Assembly: GCA_022793195.1 (NCBI GenBank)
Contig: JAAWCJ010000016.1
Location: 62,001-126,000, forward strand
From: Lachnospiraceae bacterium
GTDB lineage: Bacteria > Bacillota > Clostridia > Lachnospirales > Lachnospiraceae
Reading direction: 5' to 3'
DNA: 64,000 bases
In this document: piece by piece, positions 58,470 to 64,000 of the stretch
How positions within the stretch are numbered: position 1 is the stretch's first letter
Layout of the letters: the number at the start of each line of letters is the position of its first letter
The notes under the pieces: model-generated
What the model saw: only the letters and a program-made list of their open reading frames with translations
Database searches by the model: none
Told to the model about the DNA's origin: nothing
Made by a program: the position numbers and the translations under genes

Positions 58470-61301
58470 GTGGCACAGGCAAAAAAGAAAACTCAGGCGC
58501 GTACAAGAAAAACCACCGCGCGAAAAACATCTGCAAAGTCTAAAGCGAAACGGAGTACTTCTGCCCAAAATGCCAGAGAAGAAAAAATGGAGCCGGCTCT
58601 GAAGAAAGAATTGGTGATTCTTGTGAGCCTGGCTGTTTGTATTTTGCTGTTTTGTAGTAATCTCCACTGGTGCGGCAGTTTTGGAGAGGCAATTTATCAT
58701 GGACTGCGGGGCCTTTTTGGAATCTTTGGATATCTTATGCCTATTTATCTGTTTTTGGCGGTTTGTTTTCTCTTATCCAATGAGGGGAGTACTAGGGCAG
58801 TAATACGGGTGTTGGTATCTGCCCTCGTGCTGATGGTATTTTGCGGCCTTGCATCTCTCCTGGCGATCAGTGAATTTGACAGCGCTGTGACTTTGAAAGA
58901 TTATTACACCCAGGCTACAGAGTCCTTAAGCGGAGGATTTTTTGGAGGACTCTGCCTGAAACTGCTCTATCCTTCCTTGGGGATGGTGGGCGCTTATGTG
59001 GTGTTGATTCTTTTAGCAATGGCGGGGATTGTGGTGACGACTCAGAAATCTCTTCTTGGCCCTCTGCAAAAAGGCGGGAAAAAGGTATATGACACTGCAA
59101 AAGAGGACATGATCAGGCGCCATGAGATTTGGGCTGAGAAAGCGGAAGAGAGGAAAAAATACAGGACGGATAAAAAGGTCAGAGGGGTATCCCTGAATAC
59201 GGATATTATAGAGGAAGATATACAGGAATTTTCTCAGGACGCAGGAGAGGAGGAGCCGGAGAAAGAGGAAGATATTTTCAGGGGTGAGATTCACGGAATG
59301 GTGGATGCTTACGAGACGGAAGAGGAAGACTTTATGTCCGGGGAGAATACAAAACCGCTTCAGGCAAGTAAAGTAGAACATACCTTGTCGGAGTTGGATG
59401 CAATGATTGAAAAAACCGGGGGAAAAACAGAAAAAGAAGATCCCGGGATTAAGCTGTATCACATTCCTCCGGTGGAGGACGAGATACCGGCCTGGGAAGA
59501 GGCAGAAGTTTCGGAAACAGAAAGTGTGGAGGCAGATGGTTTTTCAGAAGCGGCTTTTTTCCCGGAGGAGGAGACTTTGCCCGTCACGTCGGGCGAGGTG
59601 CGCCGGATTGTGACGGCAGGGGGCAAAGTGATTGAGGTGGAGGAAGACCCCACGGAGCCGGATCCCATCACGGAAAAGAGGATGATGGCCGGGAAGGAAC
59701 AGGGGGAACACGGCTCCATATTCCGTGAGGAAGGGAGCGGACGGGGAAATTCCGGAAGTGTCCGTTTTACGGATATCTCTCTGGCCGGGCGCACACAAAG
59801 GGAGACGGCGGAGGTGGAAAGAAAGAATCAACCGGAAAGACGACCTGAACCAAAGAGGCCGCCCCGCCCTTACCGGAAGCCTCCTGTTACCCTTTTAAAA
59901 CAGGGAGACCGCAAGATAAAAAACAGGGATTCGGAGCTGAAAGAAACAGCAGTCAAGCTTCAGCAGACCCTTCGGAATTTTGGCGTGGGAGTGACTGTGA
60001 CCAATATCAGTTGCGGACCTTCAGTGACCCGATATGAGCTGACACCGGAGCAGGGGGTCAAAGTCAGCAGGATTGTATCGCTGACAGATGACATCAAGTT
60101 AAACCTGGCGGCGGCGGATATTCGTATTGAAGCGCCGATTCCGGGAAAAGCGGCGGTGGGGATTGAGGTGCCAAACAGAGAGAATATGACAGTGGCCTTC
60201 CGTGATGTGATTGAGTCGGAGGAGTTTCGGACGTTTCCGTCAAAACTGGCTTTTGCCGTGGGACGGGATATCGCGGGACAGACGGTGGTGGCCGATATGG
60301 CGCGGATGCCCCATCTTTTGATTGCGGGTGCCACCGGTTCGGGGAAATCTGTCTGTATCAATACGTTGATTATGAGTATTCTTTACAAAGCGGAGCCGTC
60401 GGAAGTGAAATTGATCATGATTGACCCTAAGGTGGTGGAGTTAAGTGTTTATAATGGGATTCCCCATCTGATGATTCCTGTGGTGACGGATCCCAAAAAG
60501 GCGGCAGGGGCTTTGAACTGGGCTGTGGCCGAAATGACAGACCGGTATAAAAAATTTGCGGAATTTAATGTCCGCGACCTGAAAGGGTACAATGCGAAGT
60601 TAAAAGAAGAGGAGGGGGAAACAGCATCCCCCCTGCCTCATCTGGTGATTATTGTGGATGAGCTTTCAGATTTGATGATGGTGGCACCGGGCGAAGTGGA
60701 AGACGCCATCTGCCGCCTGGCCCAGATGGCCAGGGCGGCAGGGATTCATCTGGTATTGGCGACACAGCGGCCGTCGGTCAATGTCATTACCGGGTTGATT
60801 AAGGCAAATGTACCCTCCAGAATTGCTTTTTCCGTATCGTCAGGAGTGGATTCCAGAACCATTATTGATATGAATGGGGCGGAAAAGCTTTTAGGGAAAG
60901 GCGATATGCTGTTTTACCCTTCCGGTTACCAGAAACCAGTCCGCGTCCAGGGCGCTTTTATTTCTGACGGCGAGGTGTCGGAGGTGGTGAAATTTTTGAC
61001 GGAGAATACAGATACACAGTATAGCCAGGAAGTGGAAAACCGCCTGAGTATAGCATCTGCCCCAGACAGTGCAGGAGGAGGGGATAGGGATGCTTATTTT
61101 GCGGATGCGGGCCGCTTTTTAATTGAAAAGGAGAAAGGTTCCATTGGCATGATTCAAAGGGCCTTTAAAGTGGGCTTTAACCGGGCTGCCAGGATAATGG
61201 ATCAGCTTGCCGAGGCAGGTGTGGTCGGCGACGAGGAGGGAACGAAACCCAGAAAGGTTTTGATGACAATGGAGGAATTTGAAGAGCTGCTTGAAAAGTA
61301 G
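58470..61301 (+). CDS. ftsK: DNA translocase FtsK/SpoIIIE (GTG start)
   Basis: N-terminal TMs; [29 protein letters not shown]-terminal winged-helix gamma domain. Confidence 0.97.
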   Translation: MAQAKKKTQARTRKTTARKTSAKSKAKRSTSAQNAREEKMEPALKKELVILVSLAVCILLFCSNLHWCGSFGEAIYHGLRGLFGIFGYLMPIYLFLAVCFLLSNEGSTRAVIRVLVSALVLMVFCGLASLLAISEFDSAVTLKDYYTQATESLSGGFFGGLCLKLLYPSLGMVGAYVVLILLAMAGIVVTTQKSLLGPLQKGGKKVYDTAKEDMIRRHEIWAEKAEERKKYRTDKKVRGVSLNTDIIEEDIQEFSQDAGEEEPEKEEDIFRGEIHGMVDAYETEEEDFMSGENTKPLQASKVEHTLSELDAMIEKTGGKTEKEDPGIKLYHIPPVEDEIPAWEEAEVSETESVEADGFSEAAFFPEEETLPVTSGEVRRIVTAGGKVIEVEEDPTEPDPITEKRMMAGKEQGEHGSIFREEGSGRGNSGSVRFTDISLAGRTQRETAEVERKNQPERRPEPKRPPRPYRKPPVTLLKQGDRKIKNRDSELKETAVKLQQTLRNFGVGVTVTNISCGPSVTRYELTPEQGVKVSRIVSLTDDIKLNLAAADIRIEAPIPGKAAVGIEVPNRENMTVAFRDVIESEEFRTFPSKLAFAVGRDIAGQTVVADMARMPHLLIAGATGSGKSVCINTLIMSILYKAEPSEVKLIMIDPKVVELSVYNGIPHLMIPVVTDPKKAAGALNWAVAEMTDRYKKFAEFNVRDLKGYNAKLKEEEGETASPLPHLVIIVDELSDLMMVAPGEVEDAICRLAQMARAAGIHLVLATQRPSVNVITGLIKANVPSRIAFSVSSGVDSRTIIDMNGAEKLLGKGDMLFYPSGYQKPVRVQGAFISDGEVSEVVKFLTENTDTQYSQEVENRLSIASAPDSAGGGDRDAYFADAGRFLIEKEKGSIGMIQRAFKVGFNRAARIMDQLAEAGVVGDEEGTKPRKVLMTMEEFEELLEK

Positions 61302-61336
61302 CAGGCAGATTTCAGGCTCCTGTCAAGGAAGGAAAC

Positions 61337-61373
61337 CTCCGCATAGGATAAAGGAAGAAGATTTTATGCGGAG
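61337..61373 (+). promoter_or_regulatory. Hairpin CTCCGCATA/TATGCGGAG with SD-like purine tract in its loop, just upstream of murE
   Basis: 9-bp perfect arms; loop ggataaaggaagaagattt; right arm contains ATG of 5-codon ORF MRRYS* overlapping murE by ATGA. Confidence 0.55.
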
Positions 61374-61379
61374 ATATTC

Positions 61380-62873
61380 ATGATATTAAGTGGTTTGCTG
61401 TCCCATGTGGGATATGTGCGGATCAGGGGAAGCGCTCAGACAGAGGTGACAGGGATTACCTGTGATTCCAGGGAAGTAAAACCTGGAGATATGTTTGTCT
61501 GTATGGCCGGTTTTGGGCGGGACGGCCACGAATTTGCCGGGGAAGCCATAGAGAGGGGGGCTTCGGCAGTGGTGATGGAGGAAGGGAACAAAGAGGCAGA
61601 GAGACTGGAAAAGAAACTTTCAGGAAAGTCTGAAAAGAAACCGGTTCTTGTGCTGGCAGCCTCCACAAGAAAAGCATTTTCACCACTGGCGGCAGCTTTT
61701 TACGGATACCCTCTCCGCTCCATGGTATCGGTGGCAGTGACAGGAACAAAGGGAAAGACTACAACAGCCTATATGCTCCGGGGGATTTTAGAGGAGGCGG
61801 GCCATAAAACAGGCCTGATCGGCACCAATGGGGCGTTTATCGGAACAAGGAAATTTCCGCTTTCCCATACGACGCCGGAAGCCCATGAGCTGCAGTGGAT
61901 TCTCCGGAAAATGAAAGATTCCGGCTGTACCCATGTGGTGATGGAAGTATCTTCCCAGGGGATAAAAATGGAGCGGGTGGCGGACCTTCATTTTAATTGC
62001 GGGATTTTCACCAATCTTTCACCGGATCATATTGGCCCGGGCGAGCATGAAAATTTTGAGGATTACCTGTACCAGAAAAGCCGCTTGTTTTTAAACTGCG
62101 ATACAGGTGTCATTAACCAGGATGATAAATGGGCCGGGGATATGACGGTCAGGGCTTCCTGTCGCCTGGTGACTTATGGGATTTCGACAGGGGATTATAA
62201 GGCAGCGGAGCCGGTCCGTTATAAAGACAGCCGGATGCTGGGGTGTGAATACCGGCTGGAAGGAAAGGCTTCGGAGACCGTTTTTTTGCCCCTGCCGGGA
62301 GAATACAATATCCGAAACAGCCTTGCGGCCATTGCTGCCGCTTCGGAACTGGGAGTACCTGCCCGGACGGCGGCAAAAGCCCTTGAAAAGGTTCAGGTGC
62401 CCGGCCGTATGGAGGTGGTTTCCGGGAGTGGCCATTTGTGGGTGATCGTGGATTATGCACACAATGAAAGCAGTATGGAGAATCTTTTGGGGACACTGAA
62501 AGAGTATGAGCCGCGCCGACTGATCTGTGTATTTGGCTGCGGGGGAAACCGTTCTCCCATCCGCCGGATTGGGATGGGCAGGGCAGCGGGAAAATGGGCG
62601 GATATTTCTGTTGTGACGGCAGATAATTCCAGGTATGAACCGCTGGCGGATATTATTTCGGCCATTGAAGAGGGGATTAAGGAAAGCGGTGGAAATTATG
62701 TGGTAATCCCCGACAGGCGGGAAGCCATTGGATATGCCATCCGCCATGGAAAGCTGGGTGATATCATAGCCATCATTGGAAAAGGCCATGAGGAATACCA
62801 GGAGACAAAAGGGCAGCGCGTCCCTTTTTCAGACAGAGGGGAAGCAAAAGCGGCGCTGCTTATTTATAAGTGA
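61380..62873 (+). CDS. murE: UDP-N-acetylmuramyl-tripeptide synthetase (MurE family)
   Basis: CDSREVKPGDMFVCMAG, VTGTKGKTTTAYMLRGIL, HTTPEAHELQWIL, TADNSRYEPLADII. Confidence 0.92.
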   Translation: MILSGLLSHVGYVRIRGSAQTEVTGITCDSREVKPGDMFVCMAGFGRDGHEFAGEAIERGASAVVMEEGNKEAERLEKKLSGKSEKKPVLVLAASTRKAFSPLAAAFYGYPLRSMVSVAVTGTKGKTTTAYMLRGILEEAGHKTGLIGTNGAFIGTRKFPLSHTTPEAHELQWILRKMKDSGCTHVVMEVSSQGIKMERVADLHFNCGIFTNLSPDHIGPGEHENFEDYLYQKSRLFLNCDTGVINQDDKWAGDMTVRASCRLVTYGISTGDYKAAEPVRYKDSRMLGCEYRLEGKASETVFLPLPGEYNIRNSLAAIAAASELGVPARTAAKALEKVQVPGRMEVVSGSGHLWVIVDYAHNESSMENLLGTLKEYEPRRLICVFGCGGNRSPIRRIGMGRAAGKWADISVVTADNSRYEPLADIISAIEEGIKESGGNYVVIPDRREAIGYAIRHGKLGDIIAIIGKGHEEYQETKGQRVPFSDRGEAKAALLIYK

Positions 62874-62883
62874 GAGGATAAAG

Positions 62884-64000
62884 ATGGAGCAGACAACGGT
62901 AAAAGATATTGTAAGGGCTTCAGGAGGCAGGCTTTTGGCTGGAGATCCTGACACACGGATTGAGAATGTAAGTATTGATTCCAGGGAAATGAAAGGGAAG
63001 GATTTATTTGTGCCTTTGATCGGGGAGCGCTCCGATGCACATGATTACCTGGCGCAGGCCATAGAAAACGGGGCAGAGGCCGTACTTTGTTCCAGGGACA
63101 TGAAGCCTCTTCCCGGGGCAGCCTGGATTCAAGTGGAAGATACGCTGAAAGGGTTGCAGGCGGTGGGAAAGGATTACAGGGAGCGGATGGGCATCCCGGT
63201 GATCGGCGTCACGGGAAGCGTGGGCAAGACCACCACCAGGGAAATGGTAGCGACGGCCCTTGGGGCAGGGTTTCGTGTCTTTAAGACGTCAAAAAATTTC
63301 AACAGCGATATTGGCCTTCCCGTTACCATGACGGAGATGGGGAAAAAGGATGAGCTGGCGGTTTTGGAAATGGGTATGAGTGATTTTGGGGAAATGGAGC
63401 TTCTTTCTTCCCTGGCACAGCCTTTGGCGGCTGTCATCACAAATATTGGCGTAGCCCATATTGAGCAGCTGGGGACGAGGGAGAATATATTTAAAGAAAA
63501 ACTTAAAATCGCTTCCTCCATGAAGCCGGGAGGCACACTGATTCTCAATGGAGATGATGAGTATTTGAAAACGGTGCCGGCAGACTGTGGTTTTCAGAGG
63601 ATTTTTTATGGCTTTGGCGACGACTGCCAGTACAGGGCCAGGCAGGTGAAACTGAACGGCGCCGGTACGGAGTTTACAGCCCTCAGTGATAAAGAACGGG
63701 TTACGCTGCGGCTTCCGGTCATGGGAAAACACATGGTTATGGATGCGCTGGCTGCTTTGGCGGCTGCCTCCCTCTATGGGATTTCCATGGAACAGGCGGC
63801 AAAGGCCCTGGAGAATTTTGAAGGGTTTAAAAACCGTCAGCAGATTTACCATTTTTCAGATTTCACGGTTATTGATGACACTTATAATGCAAGCCCGGAT
63901 TCCATGAGGGCAGCCCTGGAGGTGCTTGACGGAATGGAAGCCCAGGGAAAAAAGATTGCGGTTTTGGCAAATATGCTGGAGCTGGGGGAAGACAGCCGCA
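62884..64000 (+). CDS. murF: UDP-N-acetylmuramoyl-tripeptide--D-alanyl-D-alanine ligase MurF, truncated at window end
   Basis: MEQTTVKDIVRASGGRLLAGDPDTRIENVSIDSREMKGKDLFVPLIGERSDAHDYLAQA; VTGSVGKTTTREMVA; no stop before base 64000. Confidence 0.95.
   Translation, partial: MEQTTVKDIVRASGGRLLAGDPDTRIENVSIDSREMKGKDLFVPLIGERSDAHDYLAQAIENGAEAVLCSRDMKPLPGAAWIQVEDTLKGLQAVGKDYRERMGIPVIGVTGSVGKTTTREMVATALGAGFRVFKTSKNFNSDIGLPVTMTEMGKKDELAVLEMGMSDFGEMELLSSLAQPLAAVITNIGVAHIEQLGTRENIFKEKLKIASSMKPGGTLILNGDDEYLKTVPADCGFQRIFYGFGDDCQYRARQVKLNGAGTEFTALSDKERVTLRLPVMGKHMVMDALAALAAASLYGISMEQAAKALENFEGFKNRQQIYHFSDFTVIDDTYNASPDSMRAALEVLDGMEAQGKKIAVLANMLELGEDSR

Overview
The window is a roughly 64 kb stretch of a Firmicutes chromosome, Lachnospiraceae/Clostridia-like by gene content. 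Most of it is core genes: hrcA-grpE-dnaK-dnaJ, a NhaC-type antiporter, pyrC-pyrF-pyrK-pyrD, cstA, leuS behind a T-box, pckA, recA, rny, a NUDIX hydrolase with spoIIM, aroG-type DAHP synthase, DUF368, an LTA-synthase-like sulfatase, galE, dacA, carAB, a PAP2 phosphatase, a Na/Pi transporter, ftsK and murE-murF. The accessory region at about 10-28 kb is the most interesting. It holds: (i) a two-component system plus ABC transporter whose two promoters share an identical CTCCA-N6-CTCCA direct repeat placed 27 bp upstream of the -10; the transporter genes carry a 3' frameshift and a 22-bp tandem duplication. (ii) A frameshifted tyrosine recombinase next to tRNA-Leu/tRNA-Gly, bracketed by 20-bp perfect inverted repeats. 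(iii) A protein with three Cys-rich zinc-ribbon-like repeats and an AP2-like domain. (iv) A Pel-type exopolysaccharide cluster with an SDR-PelD fusion that keeps an RxxD c-di-GMP I-site, plus PelE, PelA-like, PelF and a frameshifted PelG. Other notable signals are an apparently orphan cobalamin riboswitch upstream of galE, a ~124-bp dispersed repeat in inverted orientation around galE-dacA-tRNA-Ala-holin-amidase, several palindromic repeat families, a LexA box at recA, and an XRE/Spo0A_C-like gene pair. All calls are from reading sequence by eye; no searches were run.
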